Shown piece after piece: positions 1 through 6,238 of a stretch of DNA of 12,591 nucleotides. Source of the stretch: JAFALX01 sp036378495 (GTDB lineage: Bacteria; Chloroflexota; Dormibacteria; Aeolococcales; Aeolococcaceae); NCBI GenBank assembly GCA_036378495.1, contig DASUWI010000001.1, positions 1 through 12,591 on the forward strand, given 5' to 3'. The notes under the pieces are model-generated. The model was not told where the DNA came from, made no database searches, and was given only the letters and a program-made list of their open reading frames with translations. Every line of letters starts with the position of its first letter. Position 1 is the stretch's first letter. A program made the position numbers and the translations under genes.

Positions 1-91
1 GACGGCCGGAGCGCATTCCTCACGACCCGGAATGCCCCGTCAGTTATCCACAGAGGAGGAGTCAGCCAGCACCGTCACCACCGGCCACGGG

Positions 92-139
92 TGGGGAATT
101 CTCGTGGCCACTGCTGGGGAACTCTGATGGCCATTGACA
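92..139. mobile_element. Possible terminus of an IS21-type insertion sequence (imperfect tandem repeats)
   Basis: Two copies of a 22-base unit lie head to tail at 92-113 and 115-136, with 18 of 22 positions identical. Both begin TGGGGAA and contain TGGCCA. The second copy is followed at once by TGACA, the complement of the TGTCA type of end. IS21-family elements carry several such repeats inside their ends, and this TGGGGAA...TGGCCA pattern resembles ends seen next to istB genes in high-GC bacteria. No transposase reading frame can be recognised to the left within the window, so the element would lie mainly outside it or be a remnant. The family assignment comes from memory of the pattern, not a search. 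Confidence 0.4.
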
Positions 140-179
140 GCGGGCCCAGCGGGCGAGGCGGGCGGGGAGGACTAGGCAG

Positions 180-216
180 AGGGTGGGGCACCAGACGACT
201 AGTCGTTAGTCACCCC
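180..216. repeat. Palindrome inside a hairpin
   Basis: A perfect 12-base palindrome ACGACTAGTCGT sits at 195-206. It is flanked by GGGTG at 181-185 and CACCC at 211-215, which can pair as an outer stem. The structure lies downstream of the small minus-strand ORF at 243-476 and could act as a terminator for it, but there is no T-run. It could equally be a protein-binding site or part of the neighbouring insertion-sequence debris. Confidence 0.3.
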
Positions 217-242
217 TGAGGGCACGTCCGCGATGCAAGCAA

Positions 243-476
243 TTAGGGTCGGCCGACGCGGTCCCCGCGCGGGCGAGACGCGCCCGGCCCGATCCGTCGA
301 CCCATTTTTCGCGCCCGGATGCTCGTTGGGATCTGAGCGACGATAAGTCCGCCGCCGAGAGCGATTAGCGTCCACGACACCCAGGATTCGGGGATGAGGA
401 GCCCGAAAAAGGCGACGCTGGCGCCGCTAAGCGCGAACCATCGCCACCGGAGCCCAAGGGCGAAAAGAAATCCCAC
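243..476 (-). CDS. Hypothetical small membrane protein (77 aa)
   Basis: No family is recognised. The reading frame starts with GTG and encodes two hydrophobic stretches, roughly residues 12-28 and 34-47, separated by a short PESW-containing turn. A basic tail rich in Arg, Gly and Pro follows. This is the profile of a two-helix inner-membrane peptide with a cytoplasmic C-terminus. No ribosome binding site is visible upstream of the GTG. The frame stands alone between IS-like debris and another small ORF. The membrane-like pattern argues for a real gene, but its length and weak start leave chance as a real alternative. Confidence 0.35.
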   Translation of the reverse strand: MGFLFALGLRWRWFALSGASVAFFGLLIPESWVSWTLIALGGGLIVAQIPTSIRARKMGRRIGPGASRPRGDRVGRP

Positions 477-550
477 GATATGAGAGTAAGCCCAGGTAGG
501 ATCCGGCTCTCAGCGTGACGACATTGCCGCAGGCCAGTACGTGTGAATGT

Positions 551-760
551 CTACTTGGCGACTCGCGGCGGCTCGGGTGGATGCGCGGGGTTCTCGCCCC
601 AACGGCTCCATCCAGTGAAGACGCCTACGTGCCCGCACACTTTGCACCGGTACTTGACGCGCGGGGGTGCTCCCATCCCAGCGCCGCCGGGGTAGTAGCG
701 CGCCAGCACCTCGCGTTCGGCATACGGGTGGCGGCACGGCTTCGCGTCAGGCTCGCCCAC
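551..760 (-). CDS. Hypothetical zinc-ribbon-like small protein (69 aa)
   Basis: No named family is recognised. The GTG-started protein has Cys-x-His near the N-terminus (residues 9-11) and a second metal-ligand cluster Cys-x2-Cys-Gly-His around residues 37-42. Between them is a Tyr/Gly-rich segment with RYYPGG. The spacing of two paired ligand sites suggests a single zinc ribbon. The C-terminus is Trp- and Pro-rich and ends in a TAG stop. Competing frames on both strands at this place lack any such pattern, so this one was chosen. No ribosome binding site is evident. Function is unknown; nucleic-acid binding is common for such ribbons but is not shown here. Confidence 0.45.
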   Translation of the reverse strand: MGEPDAKPCRHPYAEREVLARYYPGGAGMGAPPRVKYRCKVCGHVGVFTGWSRWGENPAHPPEPPRVAK

Positions 761-811
761 CGCTAGAGCATATGGTCGTCGATGGGTCCGAGTACAGCGC
801 CCCGCGACACC

Positions 812-990
812 CCAGCATCCCGAAGTGTCCCTGAGCTGGCTCGCGTAGCACCGCAGATTGTTGGTTCGATGGCTCAGGCGCCCACATCACTACCTTGGCT
901 GGCAGAGTGAGCACGGCCCCGTGGTGGTCGATTGTGGCGTTGCGCTGATTGGTCAAGACGAATTGGCGTCGGGCCAGCATCCCGAAATGT
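812..990. repeat. Pair of 17-base near-identical direct repeats
   Basis: The sequence CCAGCATCCCGAARTGT occurs at 812-828 and again at 974-990, with one mismatch (G versus A). Both copies lie in the 253-base stretch between the zinc-ribbon ORF and the broken toxin gene, where no convincing gene is seen. They may be remnants of a duplicated or inserted sequence. Confidence 0.4.
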
Positions 991-1013
991 ACTACGAGAC
1001 GGCCGGCGCCGCT

Positions 1014-1407
1014 TCACCCGTCTCGACGACCCGCGCCGTGGTCGTCGCTCATCGTGTACTCGCGGACGCGCCCACCGCGAACGACCCAGAGGTGAGCGGC
1101 GGGATCAGCGTGCTCAAGAGCGCTCACAAGCGTCCGAACGGCATCGTCGAGCTCTCTGCGAGTTGGTTCGCTGCGAACGCGGAGCAACCGCGATGCCGCG
1201 GGATGTCAGGGGATCAAAGCGCAGTGGATTTGCGAAATCGGTATCGAGACTCACAAGAAGCCGCCGCTCGCTCACGCAAACGGCGAAAAGCTGTTGATCT
1301 GTCGCACTCGTCAACCGCTGCTCGTACACCGTCGCGACGTCGTGGCCAGCTGCTCTGAAAGCCTCTGCGACGCGTTGTCCCAGGTTCTCGTCGAGTTTGA
1401 TCCTCAC
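1014..1407 (-). pseudogene. DUF5615 PIN-like toxin, broken by a frameshift
   Basis: This is the toxin-side partner of a DUF433/DUF5615 pair. Members have a Mut7-C/PIN-like fold and are presumed RNases. The GTG start overlaps the antitoxin stop by four bases (GTGA). The first 74 codons carry the family's acidic residues: LDEN (D6, E7), D37 and the LDTDF motif (D55, D57). The frame then breaks. Removing one base near 1185 on the minus strand restores an uninterrupted frame to the TGA at 1014-1016 that continues as a typical C-terminal half (LRVRSEPTRREL, then LWVVRGGRVREY). The repaired product would be 130 aa, normal for the family. Unrepaired, translation ends in about 27 unrelated residues at 1114. 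Either the gene is genuinely inactivated or the assembly has an indel. The N-terminal half with most acidic residues stays in frame. Confidence 0.8.
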
Positions 1408-1637
1408 GCAACGTCGACGAAGGGTCCCGAGGCGAGGCGGGCTCCGTAGGCGATGCAGGCACGGACGTCGGCGTCCTCCAGGCCCGGATACTCGGCGAGA
1501 ACCTCGTCCACTGTCATCCCATCGGCGAGCAGGCCGAGGACAAGCGATACCCAGATCCGATGGCCCCTGATCGTAGCCTTCCCGCCAGCCACGTCTGGGT
1601 TGACGACGATCCGGTCCAGCAGTACGGCGTCCGACAC
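1404..1637 (-). CDS. DUF433 family antitoxin
   Basis: The 77-aa product matches the DUF433 pattern: an opening DRIVVNPDVAGGKATIRGHR (residues 9-26 and neighbours), a helix VSLVLGLLADGMTVDEVL, then YPGLEDADVRACIAYGA. DUF433 proteins are small helix-turn-helix-like partners encoded just upstream of DUF5615 PIN-like proteins and are regarded as antitoxins and autorepressors. The same order and a four-base GTGA overlap with the toxin frame are seen here. The start is GTG at 1637; no clear ribosome binding site precedes it. With the toxin frameshifted, the antitoxin may be a relic. Identity is secure at family level; toxin-antitoxin function is inferred from the family. Confidence 0.85.
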   Translation of the reverse strand: MSDAVLLDRIVVNPDVAGGKATIRGHRIWVSLVLGLLADGMTVDEVLAEYPGLEDADVRACIAYGARLASGPFVDVA

Positions 1638-1663
1638 GGGCCAATCGTAGATCAGCCGCAGGA

Positions 1664-1692
1664 ATTAGACCGGAAGGTTCAGACGGGGCGAA
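1664..1692 (-). promoter_or_regulatory. Candidate sigma70-type promoter for the DUF433/DUF5615 pair
   Basis: On the minus strand a -10-like TCTAAT (1664-1669, five of six matches to TATAAT) lies 17 bases from TTCGCC (1687-1692, a weak -35). Transcription would begin about 20 bases before the antitoxin GTG. The 274-base region from 1638 to 1911 shows no convincing gene. Confidence 0.3.
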
Positions 1693-1911
1693 CGACCGCG
1701 CGGATGTCTACCCTGCTGACAACGGACACGGAGCTCGGCCAGGCCAAGGTCCTTACGCCAGCGTCCGTGATTCGCGCTGCGACGCGCCGTCGCGGCGGCG
1801 CTGCTCGACGATGACCGGGTGGCGACCTGTCGTGCCGCACACACCGGGCAAGACGCGACGGCGTGCCGGCCTTCGCTCTGGACAGCAGCGCCCAATCACA
1901 GCGCCGAGCCG

Positions 1912-2613
1912 TCAGCGAAACCCGAACTTCCCTTCGTGGAAATCGCCGGACTGCGTCCAGCGCCGCACGGTGTCGTCGAACACCTCGTCGTCGACGCACC
2001 CGGCGCCGAGCCGGCGCGCGTTGCCCTCGACCGCGTCCGTCACCTGGCCCCGCACGAACTCCGGGATGCGCGCGAGCCGCTCCCGCGCGCCGTCCGTCCA
2101 GGCGATCTCGTGCTCGTGCCGCTCGCCGATGGCGCGCGACACCTCGCCCCACATCTCGTACTTCATCTCCATGAGGTCGGGCGTGATGGTGGTGCCGAGA
2201 TGCTTCTTGTGCGCCATCCACTCCACGCGCCAGCGCGTCATCTCGCGACAGAACGCCGGCACCTCCTCGAGGCGCGCCTCTGCCTCGGGCGTCCACGTGA
2301 ACTGCAGCGTGCCGGTCTTGTCGCTCAGCGGGTGCCCGTAGCCGAGCTTGTGCCCCACACGCGACACGTACTCGATGTCGATGTGCCCGACGTCGCGGTC
2401 CTCGGCACGCTGTTCGACGGCGCGCGCCGCGAGCGCGGCCGCGCGGGCGGCGTCGAGGTGACTCGCCACCGCCTTGCGGCGCGCGATGTCGTCGGCAGTG
2501 CTCCGCGCCGCGTCGTCCCAGTGCACCGGGCAGCGCAGCGGCTCGTCGGCGCTCGCATGTTCGGTATCGCTCTGTTCGCTCACTGGAATGAGTGATAGTA
2601 GCTCAGGACCCAT
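1912..2613 (-). CDS. Protein with two PCP_red domains
   Basis: The 233-aa product carries two copies of the short PCP_red-type domain, best known from the C-terminus of the light-independent protochlorophyllide reductase B subunit. Copy one starts at W107 (WTPEAEARLEEVP, then a Met/Trp-rich helix). Copy two starts at W172 (WTDGARERLARIPEFVRG). The N-terminal third is Ala/Arg-rich and probably helical, and contains a Cys-Pro-Val-His motif at residues 28-31. No signal peptide or membrane segment is visible. The ATG at 2613 follows AGGAG at 2617-2621 on the minus strand, only three bases away. The open frame extends far upstream, but that part overlaps the divergent gene and is rejected. Divergent orientation and shared domains with the 668-aa neighbour suggest a related role. 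There are no nitrogenase-like reductase partners nearby, so chlorophyll synthesis is not implied. Confidence 0.8.
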   Translation of the reverse strand: MGPELLSLIPVSEQSDTEHASADEPLRCPVHWDDAARSTADDIARRKAVASHLDAARAAALAARAVEQRAEDRDVGHIDIEYVSRVGHKLGYGHPLSDKTGTLQFTWTPEAEARLEEVPAFCREMTRWRVEWMAHKKHLGTTITPDLMEMKYEMWGEVSRAIGERHEHEIAWTDGARERLARIPEFVRGQVTDAVEGNARRLGAGCVDDEVFDDTVRRWTQSGDFHEGKFGFR

Positions 2614-2627
2614 ACGCTCCTGAGGCG

Positions 2628-2657
2628 TTCGGCGAGAGCCGACACTCGCGGTATCAT
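2628..2657 (+). promoter_or_regulatory. Candidate promoter of the respiratory operon
   Basis: TATCAT at 2652-2657 matches five of six positions of the -10 consensus. A poor -35 (TTCGGC, 2628-2633) lies 18 bases upstream. The element is in the 114-base divergent intergenic region, the only spacer of any size before the long plus-strand operon. It is a candidate only. Confidence 0.3.
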
Positions 2658-2661
2658 CCTT

Positions 2662-2681
2662 CCGGCCACGGAAGCGGCCGG
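2662..2681 (+). other. Hairpin in the operon leader
   Basis: CCGGCC (2662-2667) and GGCCGG (2676-2681) can pair around an eight-base loop, between the candidate -10 and the ribosome binding site of the 668-aa gene. It could be an operator shared by the divergent genes or a leader structure. No terminator T-run follows. Confidence 0.35.
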
Positions 2682-2717
2682 GCCAGTTCGGCGGGCTGGC
2701 AGTCACGCTACCCGCCC

Positions 2718-2722
2718 GGAGG
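2718..2722 (+). promoter_or_regulatory. Strong ribosome binding site of the first operon gene
   Basis: GGAGG lies five bases before the ATG at 2728. It is the clearest Shine-Dalgarno sequence in the window and fixes this start. Most later genes of the operon lack one and appear to rely on overlapping stop/start signals. Confidence 0.75.
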
Positions 2723-2727
2723 CGGAA

Positions 2728-4734
2728 ATGTACGGGAGCGTGTACGTCGCGCTGGACAACTCCGAGCACTCGGATGCGGCGGGCACGGTGGCGCTGGCAC
2801 TGGCTGAGGCATTCTCCGCGCGCTGCATCGGCATGCACGTCTACGCCGCACGCATGCACGACTACCGGTTCAAGCAGATGGAGTACACGCTGCCCGAGGA
2901 GTACCAGGACGAGGCCGAGCTCCTTCGTCAGCGTCGCATCCACGACAGCCTGATCAGCACCGGCCTGCAGCTGATCAGCGACTCCTACACCGACGTCATG
3001 CGCTACCGCTGCCTGGAGCGCGATGTCCCGTTCGAGGCACGCGCACGCGACGGGCGCAACTGGGAGGAGATCGTTGCCGACGTCGACGAGGCGCAGCCCG
3101 ACCTCGTGGTCATGGGCGCCTTGGGCACCGGCGCCGTCAAGGAGTCGCGGCTGGGCAGCGTCGCCGACCGCGTGGTGCGAAGGCTGCGCGTCGACACCAT
3201 GATCGTTCGCCGCGTCGGCGATGCGGCCATGCACGGCGACATCCTGGTGGCCATCGACGGATCACCCCAGTCGTTCGCCGGGCTGCGCACCGCGCTGCAG
3301 CTCGGCCGTGCCCTGCACAAGCGCGTCGAGGCGGTGGCGGTGTACGACCCCTACCTGCACTACGCGGTGTTCAACGGCATCGTCGACGTGCTCTCCGAGA
3401 AGGCGTCGAAGGTGTTCCGCTTCAAGGAGCAGGAGGCGCTGCACGAGGAGATCATCGACACCGGCCTGGCCAAGATCTACGAGTCGCACCTGCGCGTGGC
3501 GCAGGCCGCCGCGGCGGAGGAGGGCATGGAGCTTCCGATCACGCTGCTCGACGGCAAGGCGTTCGAGCGCGTGGCGCGGTACGCGCGCGAGCGCGAGCCG
3601 TGGCTGCTCGTGTGCGGGCGCATCGGTGTGCACTCACCAGAGACGATGGACATCGGCAGCAACACGGAGCAGCTGCTGCGGTCGGTCCCGTGCGACGTGC
3701 TGGTCACGTCGTCGGCGTACGTGCCGCCCATCGACATGCGCGCTGAGCAGTCCGTCGTCTGGACGCCGGAGGCGGAGGACCGCATGGAGATGGTGCCGGC
3801 CGGCGCGCGCGGGCTCGCCCGCACCGCGGTGCTGCGCTGGTGCATGGAGCGCGGCCACAGCGTCGTCTCCTCGGGTGACGTCGAGGCGGCGATCGACGAC
3901 CTGATGCCGTATCGACGGAGCATGCGGCGCATCGAGGAGATGGCCACGGTGATCGACACGGCCACTCGCGCGATGGTCGACGAAGCGCCCGCGGAGGCGG
4001 CCAGGGCGCTGTGCCAGGTGTGCGGCTACGCGGCGCGCGCCGATGCTCCGGTGACGTGCCCCGTCTGCGGCGCCGACGGCTCGGCATTCGAGCCGGTGGA
4101 CGTCGGCGCACTCCTGCGCAACGCCGCCCGCGAGGGCGATGCGACGTCGATCGGCTTCGACGGGGCAAAGCTCGGCTGGACTCTCGACGCCCGGCGGCTT
4201 TTGCAGCAGCTGCCCGCCGGGTATCTGCGCCGCCGCGTCAAGGCGATGGTGGAGAAGACCGCGCGGACGCGACGCCTGCCGGCGATCACGGTCGAGGTTG
4301 CAGAGCCCTTCGTCCGTCCCGAGCTCGACGCGCTCGACGAAGCCGCCGGTCCGCACCGCGCGCCGCTGAGCCCGGAGGGGCACACGGGACCGAACGTCGA
4401 GGCGGCGTCGCGCCTGCCCTGGAGTGAGGAGGCGCGCGAGCGTGTGGAGCGTATCCCCGCCGGCTTCGTGCGCAACCTCGCGCTGGAGCAGATCGAGCGG
4501 CTGGCGCTGGCCCTGCACGCGCCGGAGGTCACGGTGCTGCACGCGGACGCTGGCATTGCCGAGGCGCGCGCGCGAATGCAGCGCGACGGTGCGGCGCCGA
4601 GCCCGTCCGGCGGCTGTCCGGTGCACGCGGGTGCGAACGGCAGTGGGGCGAAACGAGATGGATCGCGAGACGGCAGGTTGAACGAGGTGACGGCGCCGGT
4701 TGTCGATGCTCTGGGCCGCAGGCACACGGACTGA
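2728..4734 (+). CDS. Tandem UspA protein with three PCP_red domains and a rubredoxin-like site
   Basis: The 668-aa soluble protein has two universal stress protein domains, about residues 1-163 and 170-330. Each keeps the ATP-binding pattern G-x2-G-x9-G-S (G130/G133/G143-S144 and G297/G300/G310-S311). PCP_red-type repeats follow, starting at W345 (WTPEAEDRMEMVP), W484 (WTLDARRLLQQLP) and W565 (WSEEARERVERIP). Between the first two is a Cys4 site (C429-x2-C432-G and C444-P-x-C447-G) of the rubrerythrin/rubredoxin kind, able to hold iron or zinc. The tail carries a Cys-Pro-Val-His motif at 630-633, as in the divergent neighbour. Usp domains bind ATP or sense stress; the rubredoxin-like site suggests electron transfer. 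The gene opens the respiratory operon and its TGA shares one base with the next ATG. A regulatory or redox partner role is inferred. Confidence 0.88.
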   Translation: MYGSVYVALDNSEHSDAAGTVALALAEAFSARCIGMHVYAARMHDYRFKQMEYTLPEEYQDEAELLRQRRIHDSLISTGLQLISDSYTDVMRYRCLERDVPFEARARDGRNWEEIVADVDEAQPDLVVMGALGTGAVKESRLGSVADRVVRRLRVDTMIVRRVGDAAMHGDILVAIDGSPQSFAGLRTALQLGRALHKRVEAVAVYDPYLHYAVFNGIVDVLSEKASKVFRFKEQEALHEEIIDTGLAKIYESHLRVAQAAAAEEGMELPITLLDGKAFERVARYAREREPWLLVCGRIGVHSPETMDIGSNTEQLLRSVPCDVLVTSSAYVPPIDMRAEQSVVWTPEAEDRMEMVPAGARGLARTAVLRWCMERGHSVVSSGDVEAAIDDLMPYRRSMRRIEEMATVIDTATRAMVDEAPAEAARALCQVCGYAARADAPVTCPVCGADGSAFEPVDVGALLRNAAREGDATSIGFDGAKLGWTLDARRLLQQLPAGYLRRRVKAMVEKTARTRRLPAITVEVAEPFVRPELDALDEAAGPHRAPLSPEGHTGPNVEAASRLPWSEEARERVERIPAGFVRNLALEQIERLALALHAPEVTVLHADAGIAEARARMQRDGAAPSPSGGCPVHAGANGSGAKRDGSRDGRLNEVTAPVVDALGRRHTD

Positions 4735-5984
4735 TGCAGGGACTCGTCGTCCCGCAGCAGAACTTCCCCGGGCTGGGGAACGGGGTCGTGGTCGGCCTGA
4801 TGTTCCTGCTGCACGTCGCCATCGCCGAGTTCACCGTGGGAGCGATCACGCTCGCGGTGATCATGGAGTGGCGCGCGCTGCGCGGCGGTCGCGAGCGCGA
4901 GGCGCGCTACGCCCGCGGCGCCGCCAATGCGTACTACCTGCTGTTCAGCCTCGGCGTCACGCTTGCGGTGTTCGCGGTGTCGCTGCTCCTCGGGCTCTGG
5001 AGCAACGTGTGGGGGACCGTGGTGAGCGTGCTGCTGCCGCTGTTCGCGTTCGCCTTCGGTCTGTTCCTGCTCATCGCGCCGCTGCTGGTGCTCTACCGCA
5101 ACAGCTGGGGCCGGCTGGCTCCGCGCACGCACGCGATCGTCGGCACCGCGCTCGCGTCGCTGCAGACGCTCTTCGTCGTCCTCATCGTGGGCCTCGACTC
5201 GTACCTGATCACGCCGATCAACGGCGGTCTGGTGGGCGTCAACCTGAACCCGCCGTACTGGCCGCTGTTGATCCACCGGCTCATCGGCAACGTCTCGTGG
5301 GCCGCGCTGGTGTTCGCGGCCTGGGCGGCCTGGAAGCTGCGCCGCGCGCGCAGCGACGACGAGCGTGGCTTTCAGGCCTGGGCCGCGAGCGTGAACCTGC
5401 GCATCGGCCTCGTGCTGGCGCTGGTGATGCCGGTTGCCGGCGCGGTGCTCGTCTACATCCTCAGCGTCTTTCAGCCGGGCTACTTCAACAACCTGGTGGC
5501 CGGCGACACCGCCTGGATGCTCGTGCTCCAGGAGGCCTTTCTCGCAGTGGTGCTCGTCGGCGGCAACATGGCGCTCAGCTACGAGGCGCGCTGGTCTGGT
5601 GGTGAGCGGCGAGCACTCGATCGCGTGGCGACCCCTGTGGTGCTCGCCGGCATGGTGGTCGCGTCGCTCCCGTCGTCGGTCATCACGCCGAACATCGTCG
5701 CGCTGCGGTACGCGGGGCTCGGGATCGCGGTGCTGACCACGGGGGCGCACCTCGCCGCCAACTGGCGGTCGCCGGCGCAGCAGGCGACCGCCGTGGACAC
5801 CGGGGCGCGCGCGCTGCGCCTCGCCCGCCCCGCGCTGATCGCCGTGGGGACGTTCGCCCTGCTCACCGCGCTGCTCATGGGCGTCGTCAAGGAGAGCGCC
5901 CGCGGTCAGTACGCCCTCTACGGCGAGCTCACCCAGGCGCAGGCGCAGCAGCGGTTCCAGCCGCCGGCGGACCTGTACCCATGA
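4734..5984 (+). CDS. CydA-superfamily membrane protein, first copy
   Basis: The 416-aa polytopic protein (about nine hydrophobic helices) belongs to the cytochrome bd subunit I superfamily. H27 in LLHVAIAEFTVG matches E. coli H19, and H181 in LLIHRLIGNVSWA matches H186. E387 and R390 in KESARGQYALYGEL match the E445/GRQPW region, here altered to ARGQY. The acidic pair E99/E107 of E. coli is missing; the E107 place falls on I114. The long Q-loop that binds quinol is absent: only about 85 residues separate H181 from the region aligned with heme ligand M393, where a Gln (Q266) appears to stand. It is therefore unlikely to be a standard quinol oxidase by itself. It may keep one or two b hemes and act in a complex with the Rieske and cytochrome b proteins. 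No cydB is nearby. The start ATG overlaps the preceding stop by one base. Confidence 0.85.
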   Translation: MQGLVVPQQNFPGLGNGVVVGLMFLLHVAIAEFTVGAITLAVIMEWRALRGGREREARYARGAANAYYLLFSLGVTLAVFAVSLLLGLWSNVWGTVVSVLLPLFAFAFGLFLLIAPLLVLYRNSWGRLAPRTHAIVGTALASLQTLFVVLIVGLDSYLITPINGGLVGVNLNPPYWPLLIHRLIGNVSWAALVFAAWAAWKLRRARSDDERGFQAWAASVNLRIGLVLALVMPVAGAVLVYILSVFQPGYFNNLVAGDTAWMLVLQEAFLAVVLVGGNMALSYEARWSGGERRALDRVATPVVLAGMVVASLPSSVITPNIVALRYAGLGIAVLTTGAHLAANWRSPAQQATAVDTGARALRLARPALIAVGTFALLTALLMGVVKESARGQYALYGELTQAQAQQRFQPPADLYP

Positions 5985-6238
5985 GCGCACCCGCGGTCGC
6001 GGTGACGGCCGGGCAGTTCCAGGCGGCCTGGTACTACTCGCTCGTCGTCGCAGCGCTGCTCTTCCTCACGCTCCTCGGCGGCGGCTGGGCGCTGCGTGCG
6101 GCGCGGCGCATCTGGCGCGGCGGCGACGGACCCGCGGCAGCCATCCTCGCCGGCGCCGCGCTCACCGGCGTGCTGATCATGCTCGGCTTCGTCATCGCCG
6201 GAGCTTTCGGCCTGCACAGCATGTTCCAGAACGGCTGA
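5981..6238 (+). CDS. Small two-helix membrane protein
   Basis: The 85-aa product has two transmembrane helices, about residues 17-39 and 51-75, joined by a basic Gly-rich loop (RRIWRGGDG). It has no Cys and ends in HSMFQNG. Its ATG overlaps the upstream TGA (ATGA), and its own TGA abuts the Rieske ATG, so it is almost certainly expressed. No family is recognised. Its place between CydA-like and Rieske genes suggests a small accessory subunit of the same membrane complex, like the small subunits of bd oxidases or b6f complexes, though no sequence likeness to CydX or Pet subunits is evident. Confidence 0.8.
   Translation: MSAPAVAVTAGQFQAAWYYSLVVAALLFLTLLGGGWALRAARRIWRGGDGPAAAILAGAALTGVLIMLGFVIAGAFGLHSMFQNG

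Noticed and set aside
44..52. Perfect DnaA-box sequence TTATCCACA
   Set aside because: It is a single box with no cluster of further boxes, AT-rich unwinding region or dnaA/dnaN gene, so it does not support an origin.
747..980. Minus-strand 77-codon open frame
   Set aside because: There is no recognisable family, no ribosome binding site, and it covers only the gene-poor stretch with the 17-base repeats. Support is insufficient.
858..1358. Plus-strand open frames of 121 and 166 codons
   Set aside because: They are antisense to the DUF5615 gene, whose two halves are recognisable on the minus strand, and they show no motif.
1665..1895. Minus-strand 76-codon frame with one CPVC motif
   Set aside because: A lone CxxC followed by Ser/Ala/Arg runs looks like a chance reading of GC-rich spacer, and competing frames are equally open.
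2614..3234. Upstream extension of the minus-strand PCP_red protein
   Set aside because: It would lie antisense to the Usp domain of the divergent gene, and the ATG at 2613 has a purine-rich AGGAG just upstream.
1912..4734. Chlorophyll or bacteriochlorophyll synthesis suggested by PCP_red domains
   Set aside because: None of the nitrogenase-like reductase subunits or other tetrapyrrole genes are present; the domain occurs here as repeats in other contexts.
4026..5990. A 654-codon minus-strand open frame opposite the Usp-fusion and first CydA-like genes
   Set aside because: The translation is low-complexity Arg/His/Glu-rich with no domain. It is the antisense shadow of GC-rich genes whose plus-strand products are clearly recognisable.
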